DNA of 64,000 nucleotides from Sympetrum striolatum (lineage: Eukaryota > Arthropoda > Insecta > Odonata > Libellulidae), in contig OX388349.1 in NCBI GenBank assembly GCA_947579665.1, forward strand, positions 68,886,841 through 68,950,840, read 5' to 3'. Every line of letters starts with the position of its first letter. The first letter of the stretch is position 1. The notes beneath the pieces are model-generated. The model saw only the letters and a program-made list of their open reading frames with translations, had not been told where the DNA came from and searched no databases. Made by a program: the position numbers and the translations under genes. Below, in pieces: positions 22,640 through 35,718 of the stretch.

Positions 22640-25600
22640 ACGTCATGTTTCTCTATGCATTGAAACACAGGAATATGACTTAATAGGATTCGGAAATCTC
22701 TTCATTAGCCCAAACTACCAGCGGTTTATCATTTTTGGTTTTTGACGGAGATTTACGATTTATTAATCTTCACTGCCTTTCAAAAAAATCTTAGAGAAAA
22801 ATCCTCCAATGTCCTCCGTTAGGATAATCCTGCTCTATCTAGTGCTCGTTCCAAAAATGTCAATATAACGTGAAGGTTTCACAAAATTTCACTATTATAT
22901 GTCAGAAAGATAAATTCATAAGACTGTACAAGTATATTTAGCTTTCAAAATGCTATAGGCGCTCCACAAACCTACAATTCAAACATTATCGATAAACTGG
23001 TAAATTATTTTCTCCTCCTAAGTAAATCAATACACCAATGAATCGTCTTATGTTTCATAAATAAGAAGAGGAAGATAATCCCAAAAACAGAGCAATGTAT
23101 AAAACATACAGTTTCGGATTCCAATTCTACATTTTAAAAATGTTTGACAGCGAAGAAATATGCGACTCCGTGGAAATTTACCACTAGTTTAGCAGAAGAT
23201 TTAATGTTATAATTTTATTATTCCCAGTTATTAGTTAGAATTTAAATTAATTCTTAGATTTCTCTCCAGAAGTGGAATATTCATTTAGTGTAGTTTAAAA
23301 AGAATTATTCCCCACTAATCATTTACTACTCTGATTTGTTTGAGAGAATGACATTATTAACCCTTTGGCAATCTAGTTATTTAGGAAATTTATTTCAACT
23401 GTCGGTTTTTCTATAAAAATTTGTTTGAAAATTAAATTCTGATAAAAAGTGACAATTTTGACGAAATAATACATCCCAACATTTATTAATTACAAAAAAT
23501 ACAGGTTTGAAGGTAAAATATAGCACTTTACACACGTAAGAACAGAAATCTGATGAAATATATTGAATTAGTACGAAAAAAAATTTAAAAGGATAGTATT
23601 AGTAATATTGTATATACACTCTATTGGAAAATATTAGAACAGTGTAAGAATGAAATGAGTTGGCCATATCTGATCCGGACAAACCATTTCAGTGCCCGGT
23701 AATCTTTCATGTCAGGAACGGGCATATCACTTAATGGCTTAATTCAGAAAGTTTGATTAGGGATGTATTAAAAAAAAATACGTTTTATTTGTCAATAGAG
23801 AGGCCATGCCTATGATATGTTAAAAACATATATTGGTTTGAAACAATTAGAAATCATATGGGATTGTTACATTTTTAATCAATCCCATTGATCGGGATTA
23901 TTTAAAGATCTTATTTTATTATTAATCTGGGTAACCAGCAAGTCTCGAAATTAGAAACGTCATAATTTTAATTCATAAATCAAAGGTTTAGCATTTCTTT
24001 CCTGGTTGTTTCAATTAATGTTACAGCCTCGAGTTAAAACAGTGTTACACTTTCACACATGAAAAACTTATATAAAATTTTATACCAACAAATAAGAAAT
24101 TAATGTGCTTCCATCTAGCACCAAGGATAGTTATTAGGATGATGTCATCAATGATATTCAAAATCTATTATAACTATTATACTGACTTTTTACAAAGTAA
24201 CTTTCACACAATAGCGAGGGAAATGACGTATTGAGTGATTTCCTGTATTCGTTGCCAAAAATAACCAGAGTAAAACGATCAAAGGATAAATATAACGTAT
24301 AAATAAATTCCTCACAAGATTATATTTTAAAAACAAACAAGGTTTGGCACTAAGCATTACTATTTCTGTTACTAAAAATTCAATGCACATTATAATACTA
24401 CTGTCAACACACATATTAAAAATAAGATATTTCAGAGCAGTTTCCTAAGATAATGCAAGAAAGTACATATCTGTGTTATGCAATATTTTCTGGATTAATG
24501 AATTCCTTATTAAGCTTATGTTAAGATTTTCATAAATGCTGTAGTATATCACCAAAGTTGAAGTTAACAAACATGGAGGAAACAACAGGGAAATGAGTCA
24601 ATTGTATGCCAAATTTTTAACTTTCACTTGAGGAATGAAATTATATAGTCCACATTTTTGTCAATACCATAACCAACATTTCCACTTCTATGTCTCTCAT
24701 TTTTCTCCACAGATCTGTTTATTCTGTAAAAAATCGTCTAACTTTATATCACCACACCCATCAGTAAGACAGACAAAATCAAATGAAGGATACATGTCCC
24801 CTGTCTAACAAGTTTCAGATATTATATTTTATGTATCTGTATTATGTCAAAACATTTTTTACGTTGTAGTGTTTTACCTTACTCACCCATTTCATACCCG
24901 AATTCTTTTTAGGGATGATTTTGTCCACTACACATAAATAATTAATACAGAACACAGTATATAATGCAAAATATTCAGTATTGCTACCCAAAATTTTGAT
25001 TTTTTCGTTATTCCTTGTTCAATCTATAAAACATACCCTTATAACCTCACACTTCTATAAATGCCAATATCTTATATAATTTCCTGGGAGATTTTCAATA
25101 TGATATGTTATTTACGAACACCTGTACAGTATCTCTGTTATTTATCCGTAAATAATTTTTATTGTTCTTTACGATTAATTCCATTATTTATCGATTGCTT
25201 ATCATCAGATAGAAAGATATCTGGGACTACTAAGTCCTTAAATTACTCAAATTACTATTACCCTTCAGGCAATTGCTCGAAGGATCGAAGCCATGGAGAT
25301 AATCTGTCGTTCCTTATTCGAACGATGAAATTATATAATTGAGGTGATTTAATACAGCGTACTATATGTCAACTGAATGAGCTGATATCCATGAAATGAC
25401 AGCTTCAAATAATCTGCCCTTAACGTGTTTTTTTACACACCCTAAATTGAAGGCCAAATGAAGTTGTCAACCGCCGCGAGAACATCATCTTAAATGAGAT
25501 GAAAATTGCTCTTTAGCCGCCACAAAGCAACAAACGAAAGAATCCTCGATTTAAATTCAAGGACATACTATCTATATATTCATACATACTATCTATATAT

Positions 25601-27275
25601 TTATGCACATCCTCTCATAAATATGAAAACAAATTCGCACCCACAGACGGATTCACGGGCAGAGTCGCTGGTAATTTTTTAAAGGGGAAAACAGAAATAC
25701 ATGGAGGAATTAATTGAAACGCGCTGTTGTTAGTTTTTTCTATGAACTTGAATGTAGTGAAGATCAAGGTCAACGATTAAGATAATTTCTCCATATACTT
25801 ATACATTTAGTTTTGCATTGAATATAAATCTCTAGTTTGAAATGATAGGTTTTATCTCTGAAAATCAGTTTGGAATTATAACGTATGTCACCAAAATACT
25901 TTGATAGGGAATAAGGCTTTGTAGGCGTAATAAAAAGCGAGTTAGCTGACAAACGCAGCGCTCTTTCGCTTTCTTCATTATGCCTCGACGCCTTATGTGA
26001 AACAAGTCATCATTAGTTCAGCACAATGACCCAAGCAGGAAAACTTTCCCAAGTATTCGATAAGGAAAGATCGCAATAAAAATTATTATTCAGCACAATG
26101 CATACTTCCTTCATACTAGCACAGCTGTAAAGAAGATTGAGAAAAAATGAAATTAAAGGTACATTTTACTATTCCCTTTAACGTAAGATCAATAACGATA
26201 ATATTCAATGAATTCAGTTGTAGTAGGAACAGAGTGTCCGAGTAAGTAAATATTTCATGAAGTTCACCTTTCCTTGTCCGCATTTTACGGAACAAAACGT
26301 TGGATGACTCAGCTCCGACCGCAAAAAGACAACAAGGAAGTGTTTCCTCCAAAGACGGGTGACAAACGTTGGGTTTTATTCAGGTCAAAACAAGAGCGTA
26401 GCTACGGAATTACGATTTTGAATGCTTTCTAGTGGACCTAAGATATGAAAGATCCGGTAGGTCTTCCATCGCTTACTCATCCTTAATGCTTTCTTCTTAA
26501 CTTCGCTTAAATTACACCGAATCGCTCCACTCTTTTTCCCGGAAACATTACTAGGAGAAAATCTCCGAATGCCTCTTTCCCGTTAAGTTCTTTTCGGCGT
26601 GATTCCTCATCATCTTCCCGTTAGTCAACCCCTCTCAATGGATTGTTGTTGATAAAAAGTATGGTATGTACGGAGTACTTTTATCTAGTCGTCTAGAATG
26701 AGGACAAATGCCGTTGGATGTAAGCAGGACGAAGCCTTGGCACCCCCAAAAAAATGAGCACGTGTGATTTTTCGCCGTTCCTTTCCGACTTCATTCATAC
26801 TAGACAAGCAGTAGAAGCGAAACATTATTCGATACATATACAGTGAAGTTTTAAATCCATCATAAATAAACTCAGAGCGTTCTCAGTTTTCATTTTAATT
26901 CAGATGTGGGTGCACGAAAAGAAGAAATTTAAAAATTAAGTAACCAGTATCTTAAATTCATTCGAAGAATTTGAGTGCACCATTTAGCACGAAACATAGA
27001 ATTGGTTTTCTACAGATTTTATTAAATATACTTATGTTCAATAGATCTAGGTTTACGTGGTGAAACTAAATATTAAGCAAATCATTAAATCATGGTAAAC
27101 ACTTTGTGATTTTCGCATAGGGATTGTTTACAGAAATCGACATTGACACTATTATATAACATACAAACTAGTACTGAACAAATAGTTGAAAATCTTTCCT
27201 ATTTCACATTCACTTTCGTAATACATAAGTTTCACTACCTCAAAATGCAAATAGTGCTGAGAAAAAAGATTGGAC
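22640..27275. other. Intergenic, no gene seen
   Basis: AT-rich. It includes a 21-base tandem duplication around CATACTATCTATATATT (25564-25600) and a GC-richer stretch at 26330-26800 that could be regulatory for the mucin-like gene downstream. No coding exon or RNA gene was supported. Confidence 0.45.
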
Positions 27276-27279
27276 CTAC

Positions 27280-27660
27280 CCTCGTTCCCCACCCTATTCA
27301 AGCGAATGAATTAGCGAAACAACCTTCCTTAATATGTGAGAATGTTCCGATTCCTTTGAGGTGCGAAAAGTTACCTGGACTCACTCTTTTTAAGCTATCG
27401 TCTTATTCAGGCGCTAATGGTGGAACGAGTGTAAGTCAATGTGGGTGAGGTCAGCGGGCTAGACAAACTCTTCCAGAGAATACGCAAAGTAGGAAGTGGC
27501 CCAAAAAAAATATAACAGACTTCTCTAGAGGGTATGCCTAATGTTACGGATGATGAGGAGGAAGGAAGACGAAAATGGCTGTGGGGGAAGGAGGGGCTCG
27601 AGGGAGAAGAGTCTCATGTAGGAGGAACCTCCCCACTCAGACTCAGCTATATATATATAA
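27280..27660 (+). promoter_or_regulatory. Promoter region of the mucin-like gene, with TATA box
   Basis: A TATATATATATAA stretch at 27648-27660 lies 104-116 bases before the chosen ATG; transcription would start near 27680-27690. The preceding 300 bases are GC-richer than the surroundings. The TATA match is clear; the wider extent is inferred from composition. Confidence 0.65.
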
Positions 27661-27763
27661 CCCACCGATCCCAGCGGCAGTACACAGCTCCCAGCTCATA
27701 AAGGGAGCACCTCTGAGGGAATTCCTCAAGTGTCAGTTTCCTTATTTCGTGAGGATCGCCGAG

Positions 27764-29359
27764 ATGTGGCTCTCAGTGAAAGTGACGTTCTTTTGTCTTG
27801 TGCTTGGTACCGCATGCGGTTATTACGACCCGGAATACCAGTACTTGTATCCTCCTCTTAGGGAGACATCGGAGGAGGCCCTACAAGACGACGCAATACC
27901 AAGTGAAGCGGGGTTCTACCATGAAGAGGTGCGGCCACCATCGGATGCCCCTTACGGATCGGGGATCCCTCTCCATCCTCATCACATGATCTCGGAGAAC
28001 GTCGGAGAGGTTAATGCACGCGAAGATATTCCTAGGCAAGCGGGGAGGGAGGCTAGATTCTTCCACCCCTTTGAGGTGGCTATGGCGTCAAGGGCGATAG
28101 AACGGCGGGTTCATGAGGCCCTCAGAGACTTCTCCAAGAATTTTGACCTTCAGTTCCCCCAGGATCACTTATCATTGTACCCTTCCGCGCATAGACCATT
28201 CCACCCCTTCAAAGCCGTAGATTCCTTCAACCAGCCACCCCCACCGCCTCCCATACCCTTACCCTTCCATCCCCCTCCGTTCCCGTTCCACAAGCCTTTC
28301 CCACCCTCCCCCTATCATCCAGGTAATCCTAACATTCCTCCTCTGCCATCCCCTCCTCCTCACCCTCATCCTCCCCACCATCGACCACCAATGCCTCTTC
28401 CTCCACCAGGACTCCTCCCATTCTCCCCTTCCCATCCCCATCCACCTTTCCTACCTCCCCCATTGTTGCCCTTCCCTCCCCCGAAACCTGAGCTCCCTCG
28501 GCCTCCGCACCCCGGCGTGGACCCGGACGCCTCGAACCAACAGCCCACGCCGCCACCCACCAACACCACGGATGTTTGGGAGATCCTCCTTCCTTGGTGG
28601 TATCCTGCGCATATGAGGCCACCCACCCCCAGACCACCTCCTAATAAGCCCACGGAAAGCAGCGAAACAGGAGGTAACGCTCCCGCTAATCCGGAGGGGA
28701 CGGAGACTTTAACGCCCGCAATCATCGAACAAGGGGCTGAGGATTCTGCAACGTCACCTAGCGTACAAGTGGTGGAGACTGCAACGCCTGCATCAAATAT
28801 TGACGGTAACGAGACGACTTTGGAAGTAGGAAATGAGGTGGAGCAACCCGTTGACGGAGGAGACCAATCGGTACTCGATGCTGTTACCACAACAACCACC
28901 GTATCCACTCCAACTCTGCAGGGTGATGAGGGACAAGAGACCATCGATACGTCAACCGATGATACCCTTGTTCCACTGATTGGAGAAATACAAAATGGAA
29001 AAGAGAATGAAGGCAATGCACAAACTACCGAAGCCGCCACCCCGACAGAAAAAGAAACGCTTCTGGTAGCAGCCAGTGGAATCACCACCACTTCTTTCGG
29101 AAATGACGATACTGAGACAACAACTGCCAAGATAGAATCAGAAACCGATGGAGAAAAAATTGAACCGACTTCGACAATTTCCCCATTCGACGGTCTGATT
29201 GAAGAAATCAAGACCATCGTATCCACGGCCAATACCGTCATCGATGAAGAAACAACGATGGAAGTCACATCTACCGATTCAACAGTTCCTACGTCGAATC
29301 CAGTTCAAAATTACCTGAGATCTGATGGAGTATTCGATAGTAATGAAGTATCTAGCTAG
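27764..29359 (+). CDS. Secreted proline-rich, threonine-rich mucin-like protein, 531 aa
   Basis: Start chosen at 27764, because residues 1-19 (MWLSVKVTFFCLVLGTACG) form a signal peptide placed correctly behind the TATA box; the frame stays open upstream but runs through the TATA box itself. Layout: an acidic Tyr/Pro-rich N-terminus (20-75), a probably helical segment with FEVAMASRAIERRVHEALRD (about 103-122), then a strongly Pro-rich region with His and Phe (about 158-293, many PPP/PPHP runs) that includes a WEILLPWWYP patch (272-281). It ends in a Thr/Ser/Glu-rich tail (about 295-531) typical of heavily O-glycosylated proteins, with N-glycosylation sequons such as NTT (267) and NET. There is no membrane anchor and no chitin-binding or other Cys domain. 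It has a single exon. It is probably an extracellular lining, cuticle or secreted mucin-like product. No named family was recognised. Confidence 0.85.
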   Translation: MWLSVKVTFFCLVLGTACGYYDPEYQYLYPPLRETSEEALQDDAIPSEAGFYHEEVRPPSDAPYGSGIPLHPHHMISENVGEVNAREDIPRQAGREARFFHPFEVAMASRAIERRVHEALRDFSKNFDLQFPQDHLSLYPSAHRPFHPFKAVDSFNQPPPPPPIPLPFHPPPFPFHKPFPPSPYHPGNPNIPPLPSPPPHPHPPHHRPPMPLPPPGLLPFSPSHPHPPFLPPPLLPFPPPKPELPRPPHPGVDPDASNQQPTPPPTNTTDVWEILLPWWYPAHMRPPTPRPPPNKPTESSETGGNAPANPEGTETLTPAIIEQGAEDSATSPSVQVVETATPASNIDGNETTLEVGNEVEQPVDGGDQSVLDAVTTTTTVSTPTLQGDEGQETIDTSTDDTLVPLIGEIQNGKENEGNAQTTEAATPTEKETLLVAASGITTTSFGNDDTETTTAKIESETDGEKIEPTSTISPFDGLIEEIKTIVSTANTVIDEETTMEVTSTDSTVPTSNPVQNYLRSDGVFDSNEVSS

Positions 29360-31750
29360 AAAACTCATTTTTGCTTAGATTATTCGTTAGGAATTTCGAA
29401 GCCTTCACGTTTTCAAAGGTTCGTAAACATTTCATACAATGAGGTGCTCTCAAACTCGTTTCTTCATTGTTGCAATGTTAAATCATTTATTTATTGGCAT
29501 TATTTAGAGACAGGAGATATCAATATCCCCATGATTGCATCAAAATACTCGTAGAAATCGATTCATACTGCTACATAAGACTGAAGTGATATTTGTTCAT
29601 CAGTTTTGAGAGGACAGTGATAAATGAACATGTAAATATATTTATTTACAAAAAATTTCATTCAAGTGAAACTGTATTTTCTTTCATTAACATTAAATTT
29701 ATAATGAAAATTATCTTGTTGTATTCATTTCCTACCTGCTACAGTGAAGCTTGGCTAAAATATGAGATAATTGAAATTCCTAAGCAAGCATTTTATATTT
29801 TGGATGTAAAAAATCTAGGAATTGAAAATTCGAGGTAATGTTCAAAGTAGTAAGTATAAAAACATAATTAAACTTTTTCTTGACATATGAAAAGATAAGA
29901 TTGATGTAAAGCCATCATCCGGTAAGTATTTTTAGGGGAAAATATCTAGCCAAATCATTTTCATCCGATATTATAAACGGTTTCTATAAAACTGCAGTAC
30001 TAAAACACAGAAGAATATTCATCCCAACTTTGAATTGGTCTTTTCCGTGATTTTTCATCTGTTTGGAATCTTATAAACACGCAATCAAATGCCCTTGAAC
30101 TTACAGCTCTGTGGAGCTGACGTCAGAGGAAGTCTCCCATTCCAATCCCATCGCTTGGCAAATTTATATTTCTTATGGCCGTAACTAACTTCAACTATCA
30201 AAATTTAGCTTTTTTTCACTCTCAACTTGAAAAATATTTCTTGATTTTAAGCTTCTATTTTTTGGAAGCTATTTCTTTCATGTAACTTTGTGATTAACTC
30301 TCCGAAACGGAAGATTTTTTTAGGAAAACGTTTAACTTTAAAAATAATGACAATGAAAGGGAACCCCATACATAGCGTAGATATTTTAGGCCTTCACTTG
30401 AGGGAAGATTATTATAAAAATAAAAAGAATAACGGATCTAATATATTAAATTATACACAACCACAAAATTCATACACTAACGACCATGGTTTTGAAGCAT
30501 AGCATCATCATCAGCGGAACCCCATACCTCTGAGAATTGTTCTCGAGATTTCATACCATTAGAGATATATCAAGAACAAGAAACCTTTCAGATGCATTCA
30601 TTAAATTTGCATTCATCACATGTTTATTTATTTATTAATCTAAACGCTGAAAGTTGGTATCAATATCAGGTGGCAACGGTGCTTTATTTCTCAAATATTT
30701 TTATTTCGTGTGGGAAATCTTGTTATCTCGTAAGAAATCTATTGATGTATTCGATTTAGTATTTATTCAGTTCTATTATCGAAAGATAATTACAATGGAC
30801 TCTTGCTAGCATTGAAAATGCTACAAAGATGTATATGATGACAATACCGAACACTATAACTTTTATAACTACCCAAGTAAATATACTTTACTTTAAAAAG
30901 TATAACTTAAATTTTAATTTTAGAAGTAATTTTAAGGATCTATTCATTCCCTGCAGGCTAAAGAAAAAGTTTCCCTTAATTGTTTGTTCATCTCTGTACA
31001 AAAGACTAATATCTGAATTGGTAAAAAAGACAATTTAATTGCAATATGAACTAGAAAGTGGTAAACTACGATCATTTAACATAATTTAAATGAAAGAATT
31101 CAATATTGATTAGTAATTAAGATTTTTAATATATAGCAATGCTCATCCAATTCATTCCGCGAAGTCTTTTTAAGATAAGCTGAATGTTAAGACAATTGAG
31201 AACTCTGCAATATTAATTTCAGTGAACGAATATCTGCATTATTTTTGGCATTCCTGTAATCTACTACTTTTAGGTGGTGTCCGAATTGATGTCGAGAAGA
31301 GTTTAGTATCTAAACCTAATGCATAGAATGTATTTATTATAAATAAAGACGGCATGCATGTTTTGAACAATTCTCTTGAATACTAAAGGAAACTATCTCA
31401 CATCATTTAAACCAAAGAAGAAAATTTTATCAATATCGGTATAATGTTTTATGTTTTTGACGGTTTGGACTAAGTATTAAAAACAAAGTTAATTAATTTC
31501 ATCCATCAACATTGCTGGATATACTGGAGTCTGATTCGTTTCCATTATAATATTTTCGTTTCACTTTGTAGTAATATTTTAACTATCCTATCTTATAATC
31601 CAATAAATCACTATTCATTGTATTTTAATTTATTTTTATAAAAACATATCTCTATTTAGATATCTATCTGAAATTGTATCTTTATTGCCTTGGTTGCCTT
31701 TTAGGTCAGTTTTTACTTTAATTAACCTGAAGATTTACTTAGCTTGGCTT
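29360..31750. other. 3' flank of the mucin-like gene and intergenic DNA
   Basis: No canonical AATAAA was found close behind the stop, so the 3' end is unplaced. The rest is AT-rich without supported genes. A CRE-like palindrome AGCTGACGTCAG lies near 30115. Confidence 0.45.
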
Positions 31751-31754
31751 TGTA

Positions 31755-31965
31755 AGTTTTCTCACTCGTTCCCTGAAAGATTTTTTCCTGCTCTGATGTT
31801 CTCTCAAGTGAAAATTGAAAATTGCTTTTGGACCCTCACATTAATTTGCTTCTGTATAATTTTTACAGCTGTCTAGTTTATAAAATTTCATGAGGAAGAA
31901 TTTGATGTGATAAGAGACTTATCTGTCTCAATCTCGCCCGAGCAATAGTCCTATATTATGAATTT
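31755..31965 (+). repeat. Old 3' tail of a non-LTR retrotransposon, same family as 53.4-54.5 kb
   Basis: The phrase AAGAGACTT...GTCTCAATCTCGCCC...AGTCCT...ATTAT (31910-31960) aligns with the 3' tail at 54390-54460 (AGAGACTTGATAGCCTCAAT, then CTCACCCTGAATAAAGTCCT). A TTTTCTCAC...CCTGAAAGATTTTTTCCTGC stretch (31760-31800) matches further upstream in the same tail. Strongly diverged. Confidence 0.5.
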
Positions 31966-32828
31966 TAGTATTAACTTTTTTTTCGTAATCTAAAGTATAT
32001 TTTCCGCTCTTGTATATAAATTGAATGTGCATCAGCTAAGTCATAAACAGGATGATGACTGACGAAAACAGTCGTTTCGTAAGTCCAAGATGTGGTCGTT
32101 TATTTTTTGAAAACACTCGAGAAGATCCGCTGAGCAGCAACAAACACACTCAACAATTATTTTCAAACTTGATGAGTGTTTCTTAGGGGTGACTGGCATG
32201 ATGGTTTATTTGCTTTCAAGGTCAAACAGCTTCAAACTATTTTCAGTAATATTAGATGGAGATGAGTAAATTTGTATGAATAATAAAAATTATTTACATC
32301 TTAAGCACAATGTATGTCACCGCTTAAAAATGAATAAGTAAAAGTATCGTCTAACTTTTATAAGAATATAGGCTAATTCATCTTTCTAGATAGTGTAAAA
32401 AAAAATTATTTGAACTCAAGCATAAAGAAATGAGAATGGTCTTCTATTGGAAGGAAATCAAGTTAGAGATATCCTTAACTCCCCGTGCAAACTGACATTT
32501 TTGAGATTATTCTATGGATTTATTTCAATAAGTTGTATCAATGTGATGTAAATTCTGATGTGAAACTTTTTATCACGCTTGCTCATAGTCATTAGAGAAT
32601 ATCTGTTTATCGGTTGCTTATGATGCTCATTTGAACGTAGTAATAAAGTGAAAAATAATTTTAGGAGCTCCAAGGTTTGAGGTGAGATGTGGATAATTTT
32701 TAATGTAAATCGTATTCAAGGAACATTTCTCGTGTGTACCAAATGCAAATGAGTGAGTTCATGGACTGCCAATAATAAAGCTATTAGTAGATAAGTATTT
32801 TTTATAAAAAGATAAGGATTGAGGTGAG

Positions 32829-32955
32829 ACATGGTGGAACTCCTTTATGATCACACATAAAGAAAAACTCACTTGGCAGTGTCCACAAAAACTTTTATTG
32901 AAACGACCTATGTTTCATTAGTCCGTAATGAAAACTAGGTCATTTTAATATTTTG
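32829..32955 (-). repeat. Retroelement tail-like sequence with hairpin
   Basis: Contains a hairpin with arms TTGAAACGACCTATGTTTCA (32898 onwards) and TGAAAACTAGGTCATTTTAA (to about 32948). Its far end, ACATGGTGGAACT (32831), recurs at 36456-36468 beside a related AT-rich stretch. The pair looks like 3' ends of one short retroelement family in minus orientation. No coding sequence is attached. Confidence 0.35.
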
Positions 32956-33885
32956 TGGTAACATGCTCACACAACTTACTTCATGACTGACCGTTTCATC
33001 TTATGAAGTCCAATTACTTTTCCTTTACTAAAATGTAGGGGAGAGCAGCCCAAAATAACCCCCTTAAGGTATAAAGGGCCATAAGTTAACTTAATTGAAC
33101 TTTACTATGGTCAACTTTCATTTAGTCTTAACCAATTGTTTGCACCGCAGACGACTGTTTGCAATGTTATCTAAATTCTCAAATGTGGCTTATTTAAATT
33201 CCATGTATAAGGATCATTTTCACGGCATGTGGGTCTAAATGATTCTTGAGGCAAATTATCTAGAGAAAAGGTTTTGCATGGAGGATGGGCGAATATCATA
33301 CTGGTTTCCACATCCCAGGCTTCTTTCTTTTTATATTTTGAACCATCGTCAAACCTAAAAAAATATGAATTAAGTAAAGTTAGTGCCTGAGAATACACCT
33401 AGGCCCTAAATATGTGTATTCTACTAATAATTTTTGCCTATTCTACGTATTTTTATCATATGTCTAAACAAAATCAATGAAACCGATACATTTGTAAGAC
33501 ATTTTCCAACATGCATTTAGGTGACAGAAATAAATACACGAGATAACCTATTAAATAAACGATGACGGGGAAAATGATCACTCGGTGGGCTCATTTTTCC
33601 CGAAATGCTGCTTTTCCCTTGGACCAAATCTCAAGGTTGTCGGCCATATTTGACAGGGCAATAACCACTCGTCGAAACAGAATGAAACACCTATAACACA
33701 TTGTGCATTTACATTTCTGATCGCGTATACACTAAGACATTTAAAATTTAAACATAATACATTTTAGAAGTTGCTTTTATCTTAAATCAGGACGTGGAAA
33801 CACCACTTTTATTCCAATATAACGAAAACAGCAGCCTCTGTCCTCTTATCTACTGGTTTGGCTAGCACTCGCTCATGGGTACTCA
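32956..33885. other. Intergenic, no gene seen
   Basis: AT-rich; no features supported. Confidence 0.45.
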
Positions 33886-33886
33886 C

Positions 33887-34150
33887 AATAATAATAATGA
33901 AAGGACTTTATTTAAGGCGAGATTGAGACTATAAAGCCTCTTTTTACATCCAATCCTTCGTCATATAAATGTAAAAAAAGAGATAACTTTAAAAAAGTTT
34001 AAAGAAGAAACTTACTTTGTGGTTTAAATAAAACCTACGCAAAGAGCTTAGGAAAAAATCCACTGCGGGAAAACACCCTCAAGAAAGGGGGTGTGAAAGA
34101 CCTGCGAAACCTACAGATATGAAAACTGTATTTAGTGATGAAATCAGATT
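33887..34150 (-). mobile_element. 5'-truncated non-LTR retrotransposon tail
   Basis: The reverse complement matches the 3' tail at 54200-54476. Shared landmarks are CTGTAGGTT, TTTCACACCCCCTTC, GAGGGTGTTTTCC, GCAGTGGA, GTCTCAATCTCGCC and AATAAAGTCCTTTCATTATT, ending in an (ATT)n tract at 33887-33897. Only the untranslated tail is left, as is usual for 5'-truncated LINE copies. Confidence 0.8.
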
Positions 34151-35247
34151 AAATGTAATTGAAAGACAATAAGACAAAGAAGAGGCCAGTGAGAGGATGA
34201 AGTGGAAACAGTTGTGGTGTATGGGACCTGCCAACAGGCAGAATACCAGATGATGATGATGAGGTAGGGACGGAAAAAAAATTCTGAAGGCCAAGAGGGG
34301 TGGCAGTAGAGGGCTATTTTGTGATCTCGGTGGGGTTAAGGAGATGTGCGTTTTAGCGCGGTTGAGTTCTGTTTTGTGCGGCTAAGAGATGATTGTGGCT
34401 GATTCATACGGAGTCCGGATTCATCGGGTTCACAACCATAATCATAATTCATCATAATCGCAACGGATCGTTTCACCTCGGGGAATTATTTTGAGCTACA
34501 GTCCCTTGAGAGAAAATCAAAAAACTTCCTCAAAACAGCGCAAGAGCTATAAATAATAACAAACGTTACTTCAATATGGATTTTTGATTATACATGAACC
34601 TACCTAAAGGTAGAATACTCATGATGACTTCAATATAAGTTTACACTTTATAAATAATGATTACAATAATGAATACTGCAATAAATGTATTATACAAATG
34701 GAATCATAAAATGCGTAATCAAGCGCAGACTGATTGAATTCTCTGAATGACAATACTATCGTTTGTTAACATAACAGGAAAAGACTAAAGAATGAGAGTC
34801 TTTGCTGAACCTTGTAAGTTTTCTTTCTCTTACTAGAACATAAGGGAGGAATAAATGTTTGGAATTTTAGATATCATATATCTTATAAAATCTTTATGAT
34901 TATGAAATTTATTAAGATACTTAGAAGAATAAACTAGGGAGATTTTACACGTATCGTTTTACTCATAGTGAACAATTTCCTTATTTAAACCGCAGTGTGA
35001 GAAATTGCATCACGTTTAAAAGGATATGATAAAAATAGTGATTTACACCTACACAATATTTTCTAATGTTTCGTTATATTCACAGTAAAAAGATTTGTCA
35101 TGAATGTTTGCCTACGTGACAAGGAAACAAACGAAATTGTTATTTTGCGGTTTCAAACATAGTTTTACCCTATGGTTAGGTTTTTCGTAGCTATGAATCC
35201 ATCATGAGTTGGAAATTTGAAGACGTTGTACATACGTAAAGATAGCA
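34151..35247. other. Intergenic, no gene seen
   Basis: AT-rich, with a short GC-richer stretch at 34310-34520; no gene was supported. Confidence 0.45.
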
Positions 35248-35718
35248 CAATAAACTCCCGTTCATCCGAATCGCGTTTATCCGAAATCCGCTTTAACCGA
35301 GCAAACTTTTCCGAATGCACCTACACCACCCCCGCCCATCGAATACGATCGCGACCCATTATTATTCAAAAGAGTAGGTAATAAAATCAAAACTCCTTTT
35401 TTTCCCGCTGCCAAACAAGGTGGATTTTTTCTGTAAGAATGCAAAATAAACGAGCTTTTTTATTCAGCATTTAAAAACTTTGAGCTTTCAATCATACTTT
35501 GGTGCCTCTTTAACGCGTCAACACAAAATTTTCAGTCAAAAACATGCAAGCTTATTCACAACCATATCAATAGCTTTATATATACGCAAGTTTTACGATC
35601 GTATTTCGCGGTATTGGCGCAATTCGGGGTGTTTCAAGCGGGACTTCGGTTTATCCAAAATTTTCGTTATCCGAACCGGCCGCCATCCCGATCATTTCCA
35701 ATAAACGGGAGTTTACTG
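35248..35718. mobile_element. Tigger/pogo-type MITE
   Basis: Left end CAATAAACTCCCGTTCATCC (35248) and the reverse complement of the right end, CAGTAAACTCCCGTTTATTG (from 35718), form a terminal inverted repeat matching 19 of 23 bases. The sequence family (CAGTAAACTCCCG with repeated TTATCCGAA phrases just inside both ends) is that of Tigger-like mariner elements. A TA follows the right end; the left flank is CA, so the target duplication is worn on that side. No transposase is encoded. Confidence 0.75.

Noticed and set aside
27143..27448. 101-codon + strand frame upstream of the mucin-like gene
   Set aside because: No TATA box at a fitting distance, no recognisable domain, and it lies in the probable regulatory region of the next gene.
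28366..29268. A 300-codon open frame on the minus strand, opposite the mucin-like gene
   Set aside because: It mirrors the Pro/Thr-rich codons of the + strand (giving Gly/Val/Ser runs), has no promoter or signal peptide, and the + strand gene has all of these.
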